Source: Acidobacteriota bacterium
GTDB lineage: Bacteria > Planctomycetota > Phycisphaerae > WQYP01 > JAJZKJ01
Direction of reading: 5' to 3'
NCBI GenBank assembly: GCA_021804195.1
Contig: JAJZKJ010000029.1
Location: 1 to 11,365, forward strand
DNA: 11,365 nucleotides
Shown here: positions 1-7,376 of the stretch, piece after piece
Numbering within the stretch: the stretch's first letter is position 1
Layout: every line of letters begins with the position of its first letter
Position numbers and translations under genes: made by a program
The notes under the pieces: model-generated
The model's input: the letters and a program-made list of their open reading frames with translations, nothing else
Database searches by the model: none
Told to the model about the DNA's origin: nothing

Positions 1-973
1 CGCCTTCACAGACAATGCGCGCCTGAATGCGGGCGGCGTTATGGGTGGTGATCTGGTTTTCCGTGGCCGCCGGCAGCAAAATGTCGCAGGGCGCGGTCAG
101 CAGTTCACCCGCCGGACGGGCCTCGCTTTCGGGAAAACCCTGCAGGGTCTGGTTCTGGGCGCGGTAGGCGATGAGCGCGGGTATATCCAGGCCGCGGGCA
201 TGGTATAAACCGCCGTCATATTCATCCAGCCCCACGATTTTATAGCCGGCCTGATGCAGCAGCAGCGCGGCATGGCTGCCCACGTTGCCAAAGCCCTGCA
301 CGATCACGCGCGTGGCGTCGCGATTCAGCCCCAGCTTTTGCACCGCCTGCTCGCAGACCAGCATGCAGCCGCGGCCGGTGGCTTCTTTGCGGCCGCGCGA
401 GCCGCCCAGATCAAGCGGCTTGCCGGTGACAACCGCGGTCATGGTCTGGCGGGCGTGCATGGAGTAGGTATCCATGATCCAGGCCATGACCTGTTCGTTG
501 GTGTTGACGTCGGGAGCGGGCACATCGCGCTCGGGGCCGATGAATTCGAACAACTCGGCGGTATAACGGCGGGTCAGCCGCTCCAGCTCGCCCTGCGACA
601 TCAGCCGCGGCTGGCAGATGATGCCACCCTTGGCGCCGCCAAAGGGAATATTGACCACGGCGCATTTCCAGGTCATCCAAGTGGCCAAGGCGCGGACTTC
701 ATCCAGGGTAACGTCGGGCGCGTAACGAATGCCGCCTTTGCCGGGTCCGCGGGCGACGCTGTGCTGCACGCGATAGCCGGTAAAAACTTCCAGCCGGCCG
801 TCATCCATTTGCACCGGAATGTGAAGCGTGATCTCACGGGTGGGATAACGCAACACTTTCCACAAGCCTTCATCGAGGTTGAGCTTGCGGGCGGCGTAAT
901 CGAAACGGGCGGCTTGCGACACCCAGGGGTTGGATTCCAGCGCCTCGGCGGGCGCGGCGGTTTCAGCCGGCAC
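1..973 (-). CDS. gdhA: Glutamate dehydrogenase (Glu/Leu/Phe/Val dehydrogenase family), C-terminus cut off by window edge
   Basis: Cytosolic enzyme that interconverts glutamate and 2-oxoglutarate plus ammonium using NAD(P). 324 residues are visible; the family is usually about 415-430, so roughly the last 95 lie off the left edge. The substrate-binding stretch GPGKGGIRY is at residues 76-84. [18 protein letters not shown] (98-118 region) carries the two further lysines, K103 and the catalytic K115. [14 protein letters not shown] (152-165) carries the conserved Asp155. The Rossmann motif GFGNVGS is at 227-233. The start is GTG at 973, chosen because GGAGAG lies six bases upstream and the family-like sequence begins soon after. 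An upstream in-frame GTG and TTG would add non-conserved residues. The catalytic signature is slightly unusual: Gln121 precedes Pro122 where Asp/Asn/Ser/Thr is usual. The gene is divergent from the receptor gene. A leucine or phenylalanine dehydrogenase is possible but less likely, because the wording is that of the hexameric glutamate enzymes. Cofactor preference cannot be settled. Confidence 0.93.
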   Translation of the reverse strand, partial: MPAETAAPAEALESNPWVSQAARFDYAARKLNLDEGLWKVLRYPTREITLHIPVQMDDGRLEVFTGYRVQHSVARGPGKGGIRYAPDVTLDEVRALATWMTWKCAVVNIPFGGAKGGIICQPRLMSQGELERLTRRYTAELFEFIGPERDVPAPDVNTNEQVMAWIMDTYSMHARQTMTAVVTGKPLDLGGSRGRKEATGRGCMLVCEQAVQKLGLNRDATRVIVQGFGNVGSHAALLLHQAGYKIVGLDEYDGGLYHARGLDIPALIAYRAQNQTLQGFPESEARPAGELLTAPCDILLPAATENQITTHNAARIQARIVCEG

Positions 974-979
974 GGCGGT

Positions 980-985
980 CTCTCC
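980..985 (-). promoter_or_regulatory. Ribosome binding site of the glutamate dehydrogenase gene
   Basis: GGAGAG on the minus strand, six bases before the GTG at 973. It is the best Shine-Dalgarno match seen in the window and decides the GTG start, since no ATG lies in frame nearby. Confidence 0.7.
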
Positions 986-1102
986 AGCCCAAGTATATGA
1001 CAGGGAACAGGACACGAGCGACAAAACCCGGTAAAACAGGCCATGCCGCAATTTTTGGGGCCCGATAGTTGAATAAAAGCCCCGCCCTAGTGGAAATCTT
1101 TA

Positions 1103-1131
1103 TTTACCCTGGCGCCAAATCAGTTTTTAAT
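1103..1131 (+). promoter_or_regulatory. Possible sigma-70-type promoter of the receptor gene
   Basis: TTTACC at 1103-1108 and TTTAAT at 1126-1131 are separated by 17 bases. They match the -35 consensus at 4 of 6 and the -10 consensus at 5 of 6 positions. Transcription would begin near 1138, giving a leader of about 50 bases before the ATG at 1188. This was found by eye in an AT-richer patch of the divergent intergenic space (974-1187), so it may be chance. I found no comparable minus-strand promoter for the dehydrogenase gene in that space. Confidence 0.33.
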
Positions 1132-1187
1132 GGTCCAGCTTTGTAGATGTGCGAAATTTCTGTTTCAAAAATCAGGAAAACAAAAAC

Positions 1188-4100
1188 ATGAACGTTCAAG
1201 TGTGGAAGGCAACATCGGGGTTGGGAAATCATATCCGGCCGCGGCAGGGCATGCTGGCTGGAATGGCGTTGATTTTATTCATGCTGGCCGGCAGCCTGCC
1301 GGCGCGAGCGCAGTCGGGGCTGGCCATGGTGCAGGGCACGGTGCGCGACTCCTCCGGTCGCGTGGTGCCGCATGCGCGCGTGGTACTGCGCGATACCCGC
1401 ACCGGACTGGTGCGGCAGGGCATCAGCAACAGCACCGGCCTCTATTCGTTTCCCAGCCTGGCGCCCGATCCCTACACCTTGAACGTGACCGCGCCCGGTT
1501 TCAGCAAGGTCCAGCGCGATTTCAGTCTCGAGGTCAACCAGCACCTGCTGCTCGATATTCCTCTCTCCGTGCATGGCGTGACCCAGCAGACCGTGGTGGT
1601 GGGCCGCAGCGCGTTGTTGCGCACCGCGACCGCCAGTCTGGGCGAGGTAATCGCGCCGGAGATGGTGCGCGATCTGCCGCTCAACGGCGGCCATCTGCTT
1701 GATCTGGCGCTGCTGGCGCCGGGCGTGCATTCCGGCTCGGGGGCGCAGACCGGCACGGCCAACCCGCTCTACTGGCGTCCGGAACAGAACTCCGCTCTGG
1801 TGGCCGGCGGAGCGCGGGATAATGCCAACTATTATCTGCTCGACGGCGCCACTGACACCGACCCCACCTTCAATACTCTCACCCTCAGTCCGGCCGTGGA
1901 TGCGGTGCGCGAGTTCAAAGTCCAGACCGGCAGCTATTCGGCCGAGTTCGGCAGCGGAGGCGGAGCCCAGGTCAATATCATTACCCGCTCCGGCTCGAAC
2001 CGCTGGCATGGCGACGCCTATGAGTATCTGCGCAACAGCGCGCTGGACGCCCGCACCTGGAACGATGTCGGCGGCATGGCGCCCGGCAAAACGCCGCATT
2101 TGGCGCAAAATCAGTTCGGCGTTTCGGTGGGCGGGCCGATTCAGACCAACCGCACCTTTTTCTTTGCCAACGTGGAAGGCTTCCGGCTAGGGCAGGACAT
2201 TGTGAATTACGATACCGTGCCCACGCTGGCCGAACGCGGGGGCAATTTCAGCAAAAGCGGACATAATATTTACGACCCCGGCACAACCTATAAGAATCCC
2301 AACTACAACCCCAATCAGCCAGTTTCGCCTACCAATTCACTCTATTTGCGCAATCAGTTTGCCGGCAATATTATTCCCAGCCAGGATATCAACCCGGTCT
2401 CGGCCGCGGTGCTGCAATACGTGCCGCTGCCCAATATGCCCCAAAGCGGCCCGGACTCCAACAACTATTACGATGTGCGCGGCCAGACCGATAATTCGAA
2501 CCAGGCCACGATTCGCATTGACCACAACTTCCGGGGCGGCAATCTGCTGATGGGCCGCTACTCGATCGAGCACGAAACCGATTTTGTGCCCCAGAACCTG
2601 CCCGGCTTCGGCATCAACGACAACAACCAGGCACAGAATTTTACCGTTTCCTACACCCGCATTCTTTCGCCCAACAGCGTGAACCGCGTTTGGGTGGCGA
2701 TGTCGCGGCTTTCGATGCACCGCTTTTCGCAGGACAATTTTGGCGCCAACCTGGTGCAAAAACTCGGCATTCAAGGCGTGGGCTACGGCGGATATGGCGC
2801 CTATGGCCTGCCCTATTTCAATCTGCAGGGCTATACCGGCTTTGGCGATTCCTTCGCCGCCACGCCCGTGCAGGACTGGGACACGGTGGCCCAGATCGGC
2901 GATATCTGGAGCTACCAACTGGGCCGGCACAGCCTGAAGATTGGCGGCGATTACCGGCGTTTCTACTGGCCCATGTGGGGCTTTTTTGAAAATCGCGGCT
3001 ACTACCAGTTCACCAACGGCTTTACCACCCGCACCTTGAGCAACGATGGCACCGGCTCGGCCTTCGCCAGTTACCTGCTGGGATTGCCGGTGGTCAAACA
3101 GGTGCAGCAGGGCGTGCCCAGCATGGATCTGCGGCAATGGTACGGTGATGCCTTTATTCAGGACGACTGGCGCATTAATTCGCGCACCACGCTCGATCTG
3201 GGCTTGCGCTACGAATATATGAGCCCGCTGTGGGACACCCAGCACGCGGCCAGCAATCTGGAGTTCGTCAACGGCAAAGCCTATGCCTTTATCGGAGGCC
3301 AAAGCGGCATGCCGTCCGGATTGATGTACTCCAACAACCTGAACTTCGCCCCCCGTCTGGGCTTTACCCGGCAGGTGGGCTGGGGCATGGTGCTGCGCGG
3401 ATCGTTTGGCATTTTCTTTACCCCCGTGGATATGAACACCTGGTGCGACCAGCGGCATAATCCGCCGGAGGTGTTTCAGGTGGGACAACAGAGTGACAAT
3501 TTCACTCCCAGTCTCTTCGGCTATAACTTTGCGCCCGCGGTGCTGGGGAAAACGCCGTTCAATTTTTCCGCCTTCACCCCTCATAGTCCAGCGCAGCAAT
3601 ACCATCAATGGAGCCTGAGCCTGCAGAAAAGGCTGGGCCAGAATACAGTGCTTGAAATCGGCTACACCGGCGCCCGCGGCTACCATCTGCAGCAAATGGT
3701 GCTGGTGAATAATGCCCCGCCGGGTCCGGGTCCGATTAATCCGCGCCGCCCCTATCAGACCGCGACCTACCTGCCCGGCACCACCTTCCCTCCCGGCTTT
3801 CCGGTCAGCAGCCTGACCTTTCCCATTGCCGCCATTGCGCAACTGCAAAACACCGCCAACAGCTGGTACGACGCCGGCTGGGTGGACCTGCGACGGCGCT
3901 TTTCCCATGGCCTGACCTTTCTTTCCAACTTTACCTGGTCGCGCAATCTGACCACCGCGCCTGATTTCCGCTCGCCCATGACAGAATCGGCGCTGCCACA
4001 GAACAACAGCAACCTGGCGGCGGAAAAAGGCCCGGCCTGCGACGTGCCGCTGCGCTACATCGCCAGCTTTGTCTATAACCTGCCCGCCTGGGGCGCCAAC

Positions 4101-4577
4101 CGCTGGCTCGATGGCGTGACCCGCAACTGGAACATCGCCACCATTTTTCAGGCGCAGAGCGGATATCCTTTGACCATTCAGGTTTTTGGCGACACCGCCA
4201 ACGCGGGCACGCTGTTGGGTGAAAACCCGATCCGCGCCAATGTCACCGGCGCGCCGCTCTACCCCGCGGGCACGCATACCACCGCCCGTTGGTTCAACAC
4301 CGCCGCCTTCGCCACCCCACCCGCCTATACCTTTGGAGATGCCGGCCGAAATTCGATCTATGGCCCTGGCTATCAGGATATGGATCTGGCGCTGACGCGC
4401 TCGTTTGACCTGAGCGAAAGCACACAGTTTCAGTTTCGCACCGAATTTTTCAACGCCTTGAACCACAGCAACTACAGCATGCCGAATAACTTCGTGAACA
4501 CGCCCCAGTTTGGCACCATCACCATGGCCGCCAATCCGGGACGGGAGATTCAATTCGGCGCCCGGTTGGTCTTTTAA
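1188..4577 (+). CDS. Oar-like TonB-dependent outer-membrane receptor with carboxypeptidase-regulatory-like domain
   Basis: Predicted outer-membrane beta-barrel protein of 1129 residues. Residues 1-41 form a long signal peptide (hydrophobic MLAGMALILFMLAGSL, probable cleavage after ARA-41). Residues about 45-125 form a carboxypeptidase-regulatory-like beta-sandwich (VQGTVRDSSGRVVPHARV). A plug-like region follows: LPLNGGHLLDLALLAPGV, then YYLLDGATDTDPTFN, VDAVREFKVQTGSYSAEFG and VNIITRSGSNRWHG. The remainder is rich in aromatic, Asn and Gly residues, as expected of barrel strands, and it ends in FGARLVF with the C-terminal Phe typical of outer-membrane proteins. This layout matches the Oar/acidobacterial TonB-dependent receptor group. 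The substrate is unknown, and I see no clear TonB box. The start at 1188 is preferred because AGGA lies about ten bases upstream (1174-1177) and it precedes the signal peptide. An in-frame ATG at 1149 would add 13 residues with no benefit. Proximity to treZ could hint at glucan uptake, but that is weak. Confidence 0.9.
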   Translation: MNVQVWKATSGLGNHIRPRQGMLAGMALILFMLAGSLPARAQSGLAMVQGTVRDSSGRVVPHARVVLRDTRTGLVRQGISNSTGLYSFPSLAPDPYTLNVTAPGFSKVQRDFSLEVNQHLLLDIPLSVHGVTQQTVVVGRSALLRTATASLGEVIAPEMVRDLPLNGGHLLDLALLAPGVHSGSGAQTGTANPLYWRPEQNSALVAGGARDNANYYLLDGATDTDPTFNTLTLSPAVDAVREFKVQTGSYSAEFGSGGGAQVNIITRSGSNRWHGDAYEYLRNSALDARTWNDVGGMAPGKTPHLAQNQFGVSVGGPIQTNRTFFFANVEGFRLGQDIVNYDTVPTLAERGGNFSKSGHNIYDPGTTYKNPNYNPNQPVSPTNSLYLRNQFAGNIIPSQDINPVSAAVLQYVPLPNMPQSGPDSNNYYDVRGQTDNSNQATIRIDHNFRGGNLLMGRYSIEHETDFVPQNLPGFGINDNNQAQNFTVSYTRILSPNSVNRVWVAMSRLSMHRFSQDNFGANLVQKLGIQGVGYGGYGAYGLPYFNLQGYTGFGDSFAATPVQDWDTVAQIGDIWSYQLGRHSLKIGGDYRRFYWPMWGFFENRGYYQFTNGFTTRTLSNDGTGSAFASYLLGLPVVKQVQQGVPSMDLRQWYGDAFIQDDWRINSRTTLDLGLRYEYMSPLWDTQHAASNLEFVNGKAYAFIGGQSGMPSGLMYSNNLNFAPRLGFTRQVGWGMVLRGSFGIFFTPVDMNTWCDQRHNPPEVFQVGQQSDNFTPSLFGYNFAPAVLGKTPFNFSAFTPHSPAQQYHQWSLSLQKRLGQNTVLEIGYTGARGYHLQQMVLVNNAPPGPGPINPRRPYQTATYLPGTTFPPGFPVSSLTFPIAAIAQLQNTANSWYDAGWVDLRRRFSHGLTFLSNFTWSRNLTTAPDFRSPMTESALPQNNSNLAAEKGPACDVPLRYIASFVYNLPAWGANRWLDGVTRNWNIATIFQAQSGYPLTIQVFGDTANAGTLLGENPIRANVTGAPLYPAGTHTTARWFNTAAFATPPAYTFGDAGRNSIYGPGYQDMDLALTRSFDLSESTQFQFRTEFFNALNHSNYSMPNNFVNTPQFGTITMAANPGREIQFGARLVF

Positions 4578-4587
4578 TGGCAGGCGG

Positions 4588-4603
4588 GGCGATAAGCATC
4601 GCC
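4588..4603. other. Small stem-loop just downstream of the receptor gene
   Basis: GGCGAT and ATCGCC form a perfect 6-bp stem around the loop AAGC, starting 11 bases after the receptor stop codon. No T-run follows. It may contribute to transcript termination or end protection, but a stem this short could be chance. Confidence 0.3.
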
Positions 4604-4641
4604 TAAAGAAGTTAACATCGCTCGGCAATTCCCATACATGC

Positions 4642-4671
4642 TTCGCTGGCGCTCGCGAGAGCGCCAGCGAA
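4642..4671. terminator. Perfect 13-bp inverted repeat with GCGA loop, possible terminator of the receptor gene
   Basis: TTCGCTGGCGCTC (4642-4654) and GAGCGCCAGCGAA (4659-4671) are exact reverse complements around GCGA. The stem is GC-rich, and the loop fits the stable GNRA tetraloop pattern if read as plus-strand RNA. It lies 64 bases after the receptor stop and 98 bases before treZ. No T-run follows (TGCTTACTTT), so intrinsic termination is uncertain. It could instead be a processing or stabilising hairpin, a leader structure of treZ, or a copy of a dispersed palindromic repeat. The structure is seen directly; the role is inferred. Confidence 0.5.
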
Positions 4672-4769
4672 TGCTTACTTTCCGCCCCTCCGCAGTACAA
4701 CGAAAATCGGGCTCATCGTCACTGTGCCACGCAGGTCTCTTCTTCATCAAATCCTGTCACCATAGCACT

Positions 4770-6635
4770 ATGGAGTTCCCGCAGTTGCAGTTAGGAGCGC
4801 TGGCGCAGGCCGGCGGCGGCTGCCGGTTTCTGGTCTGGGCGCCGCGCACCGATCGGTTGGAGGTATATTTACCCGGGCGCGATCTCGCTTATGCGATGCG
4901 CCCTGAGCCGGATGGTTATTTTTCCCTGGAATTGCCCGGTCTCCCGCCCGGCACGCGCTATTTTTATCAGTTTCCCGACGGCCGGCGGCGGCCCGATCCG
5001 GCCTCGCGGCGGCAGCCGGAGGGCGTGCATGGGGCTTCGGAAGTCATTGCCGTCCCCTCTCTTCCGGAATTCGGCGGCTGGCATGGACTGCCGCGCGAAG
5101 CACTGGTTTTTTATGAATTGCATGTGGGCGCGTTTACGCCTGAAGGCACACTGCGGGCCATTGAGCCGCGGCTCGACGCGCTGTGCGATCTGGGCATTAC
5201 CGCGCTTGAGCTGATGCCGCTGCATCAGTGTCCGGGACAGCGCAACTGGGGCTACGACGGCGCGCAACTGTTTGCCCTGCAAGCCAATTATGGAACTCCG
5301 GCCGATTTGCGGTCGCTGATCACGGCCGCGCACGCGCGGGATCTGGCCGTGTTTCTGGACGTGGTCTATAACCACCTCGGACCGGAAGGCAATTATCTCG
5401 GTGAGTTCGGGCCATATTTTACCGATCATTACCGCACCCCCTGGGGACAAGCGATGAACTTCGACGGCGGCGGCAGTGACGAGGTGCGCCGTTTTTTCTA
5501 TGAAAACGCGCTTTACTGGCTGCGCGATTATGGCTTCGATGGCCTGCGGCTCGACGCCATTCATGGCATCGTTGACAACTCCGCCTCGCCATTTCTGGCC
5601 GAACTGACGGAGCTGGCCCAAGCGGAGGGCGGCAAATCGGGCCGACGGATCAAAGTTATCGCCGAGAGCAGCCTTAACGACACGCGTGTCTTACGCCCGC
5701 GGGCGCAGGGCGGCTTCGGCATGGACGCGCAGTGGAACGATGATTTTCACCACTCCCTGCATACGGCCCTGACCGGTGAAGCCGGCGGCTATTATCAGGA
5801 TTTCCAGGGCGCAACCGACCTGGCCACCGCCTATAACGAGGGCTTTGTCTATCAGGGCCAGCACTCTGCCTATCGCGGACGCAGGCACGGCAATGCAAGT
5901 CGCGAGTGGCCGGCGGCATCGTTCGTCATTTTCAGCCAGAACCACGATCAAGTGGGCAATCGCGCCGGCAGCGAGCGGCTGAGCACGCTGACTGGCTTTG
6001 AAGCGCAAAAATTGGCCGCCGTGGCGCTGCTATGCGCGCCGCAACTGCCGTTACTGTTCATGGGCGAGGAATATGGCGAGCCGGCGCCGTTTTACTATTT
6101 CATTGAGCACGGCGACCCGGAGCTGATCGCCGCGGTGCGGCGTGGCCGGCGGGAAGAGTTCCATAGCTTCCGCTGGCAAAAAACGCCCGCCGATCCGCAG
6201 GCGTGGGAAACTTTCGCCGCCAGCCGTCTGGACTGGAGCCGGCGCGATCGCGAGCCGCATGCCACGCTGCTGCGCTGGCACCGGGAACTGCTGCGGCTGC
6301 GGCGGGAAGTTCCGGCGCTGGGCGCCAATGGCGGCGCGCGGGCGGAAGTGCTGGCCGGCGGCAAGTTGCTGCGGCTGCTGCGCACGCCGGCGAAATTAAT
6401 TTCAGATATTGGCTTGCCGGTTAAAAGCTCAGAACCGCCAGTTCCATCCGCCATGGTCTGGCTGCATTTTGGCCAGGAACCACTGAACTTCGAATGGCCC
6501 GATGCGGAACCATGGCAGTTGATTCTGGATTCCGCGGATCAAAAATGGGGCGGGCCAAAGATTCTAGACAAGCATGGGCATTCCAGCCAATTTGTTTTTT
6601 CACCAAACTCCGCGATGGTGTTGCTGCGAAAATAA
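4770..6635 (+). CDS. treZ: Malto-oligosyltrehalose trehalohydrolase (GH13)
   Basis: Cytosolic enzyme that hydrolyses the bond next to the terminal trehalose of maltooligosyl-trehalose, releasing trehalose: the second step of the TreY/TreZ route from glycogen or starch. It has 621 residues, close to the family size. The N-terminal domain contains FLVWAPRTDRLEVYL. The GH13 barrel carries DVVYNHLGPEGNYL (from 197), GLRLDAIHG with the nucleophile Asp262, VIAESSLNDTRVL with the acid/base Glu299, and FSQNHDQVGNRA with Asp393. AESSLNDTR, WNDDFHHSLHTALTGE and FMGEEYGEPAPFYYF are the wording of TreZ rather than glycogen branching enzyme. A C-terminal beta domain closes the protein. ATG 4770 is chosen because the trehalohydrolase-like sequence starts there. 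The in-frame ATGs at 4638 and 4671 would add non-conserved sequence, and 4638 lies beside the hairpin. No good Shine-Dalgarno precedes 4770. From about 6390 the coding sequence becomes visibly less GC-rich. treY is not in the window. Confidence 0.92.
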   Translation: MEFPQLQLGALAQAGGGCRFLVWAPRTDRLEVYLPGRDLAYAMRPEPDGYFSLELPGLPPGTRYFYQFPDGRRRPDPASRRQPEGVHGASEVIAVPSLPEFGGWHGLPREALVFYELHVGAFTPEGTLRAIEPRLDALCDLGITALELMPLHQCPGQRNWGYDGAQLFALQANYGTPADLRSLITAAHARDLAVFLDVVYNHLGPEGNYLGEFGPYFTDHYRTPWGQAMNFDGGGSDEVRRFFYENALYWLRDYGFDGLRLDAIHGIVDNSASPFLAELTELAQAEGGKSGRRIKVIAESSLNDTRVLRPRAQGGFGMDAQWNDDFHHSLHTALTGEAGGYYQDFQGATDLATAYNEGFVYQGQHSAYRGRRHGNASREWPAASFVIFSQNHDQVGNRAGSERLSTLTGFEAQKLAAVALLCAPQLPLLFMGEEYGEPAPFYYFIEHGDPELIAAVRRGRREEFHSFRWQKTPADPQAWETFAASRLDWSRRDREPHATLLRWHRELLRLRREVPALGANGGARAEVLAGGKLLRLLRTPAKLISDIGLPVKSSEPPVPSAMVWLHFGQEPLNFEWPDAEPWQLILDSADQKWGGPKILDKHGHSSQFVFSPNSAMVLLRK

Positions 6636-6667
6636 AGCGGGCGGGAGCACTTTAAAATCCAGGTGTG

Positions 6668-6689
6668 TCAGGCCGGGGCGACGGCCTGA
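6668..6689. terminator. Stem-loop between convergent treZ and bioD, possible bidirectional terminator
   Basis: TCAGGCCG (6668-6675) and CGGCCTGA (6682-6689) pair perfectly around a six-base loop. The element sits 32 bases after the treZ stop and 43 bases beyond the bioD stop, where two convergent genes would share a terminator. On the minus strand a short ATTTT follows about ten bases later; on the plus strand there is no T-run. The location supports termination, but the missing T-tract lowers confidence. Confidence 0.45.
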
Positions 6690-6732
6690 ACATACGGATC
6701 CGCCTGGGCCCCGGAATTAACTTGTATTCTTT

Positions 6733-7365
6733 TCATTTTTTGAAATCTATTTCGCCTAAAATTGCCTCTCCTGTTTTGAGCAAATTCACAGAAGTTATGG
6801 ATATTGGCCTCATCCGCGCCAGCGGTGTATTGCCCAGGTTTTTGATGGTTTCCGCCACTTCCGGTTGGGGTTCGCCGTTCATGACCACGCAAGCAATGGT
6901 CAATTGACGATGCCGGAGGGCCTCGAGGGTCAAGAGCGTGTGATTGATGGTTCCCAGCCGGGTGCGGGCCACGACGATGACGGGCAGTCCCAGGCGGGCG
7001 ATTAAATCAGCCATCATTTCACGTTCATTCAACGGCACCAGCACGCCGCCGGCGCCTTCGACAATCCAGGACGCCTCCGCGGCCGCGCCCTCGAGCCAGG
7101 GCGGGCGCAGATCGCGCAACTCGATCCGGCCGCCGGCGGCACGGGCGGCAATATGAGGCGAGGCGGGCAGGGGAAAGCGCCATTGTTCGGGAGCAAATCG
7201 GGAGTCCGGAAACTGGGTCCAGCCCTGGATTTGTGCGCGGTCGGCGGGCGAGCCGGTCTGCACCGGCTTCCAGTAGCTGGCGCCGAGTGCGAGGGTCAGC
7301 GCGGCGGAAACGACGGTTTTGCCGACATCGGTATCGGTGCCGGCAACAAAATAACCACGTGGCAT
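6733..7365 (-). CDS. bioD: Dethiobiotin synthetase (BioD)
   Basis: Cytosolic ATP-dependent enzyme that carboxylates 7,8-diaminopelargonic acid and closes the ureido ring to give dethiobiotin, the penultimate step of biotin synthesis. It has 210 residues, slightly shorter than the usual 220-240. The P-loop GTDTDVGKT is at 9-17 with Lys16. YWKPVQTGS (31-39) carries the substrate lysine Lys33. SPHIAARAAG is at 69-78. EGAGGVLVPL begins at Glu103. VVMNGEP supplies the usual Asn-containing late motif. ATG 7365 is chosen because family sequence begins at once (MPRGYFVAGTDTD). An in-frame GTG at 7440 would overlap the preceding gene by 64 bases. The start is only 11 bases after the stop of the SGNH hydrolase gene, which suggests co-transcription, possibly with translational coupling since no Shine-Dalgarno is visible. 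The C-terminal tail is less conserved and less GC-rich. Confidence 0.93.
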   Translation of the reverse strand: MPRGYFVAGTDTDVGKTVVSAALTLALGASYWKPVQTGSPADRAQIQGWTQFPDSRFAPEQWRFPLPASPHIAARAAGGRIELRDLRPPWLEGAAAEASWIVEGAGGVLVPLNEREMMADLIARLGLPVIVVARTRLGTINHTLLTLEALRHRQLTIACVVMNGEPQPEVAETIKNLGNTPLARMRPISITSVNLLKTGEAILGEIDFKK

Positions 7366-7376
7366 GGAATTGAAAT

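Noticed and set aside
254..1000. Plus-strand open frame of 248 codons opposite the glutamate dehydrogenase gene
   Set aside because: The minus strand encodes all the dehydrogenase motifs here; the plus-strand translation matches no family.
2337..4700. Long minus-strand open frame of 787 codons opposite the receptor gene
   Set aside because: It has no recognisable domain, is rich in His, Gly and Arg as expected from antisense reading of GC-rich codons, and lies entirely against a clearly real gene.
4638..4769. N-terminal extension of TreZ from the ATG at 4638 or 4671
   Set aside because: The extra residues look nothing like the family, the first start lies next to a 13-bp hairpin, and the conserved domain begins just after the ATG at 4770.
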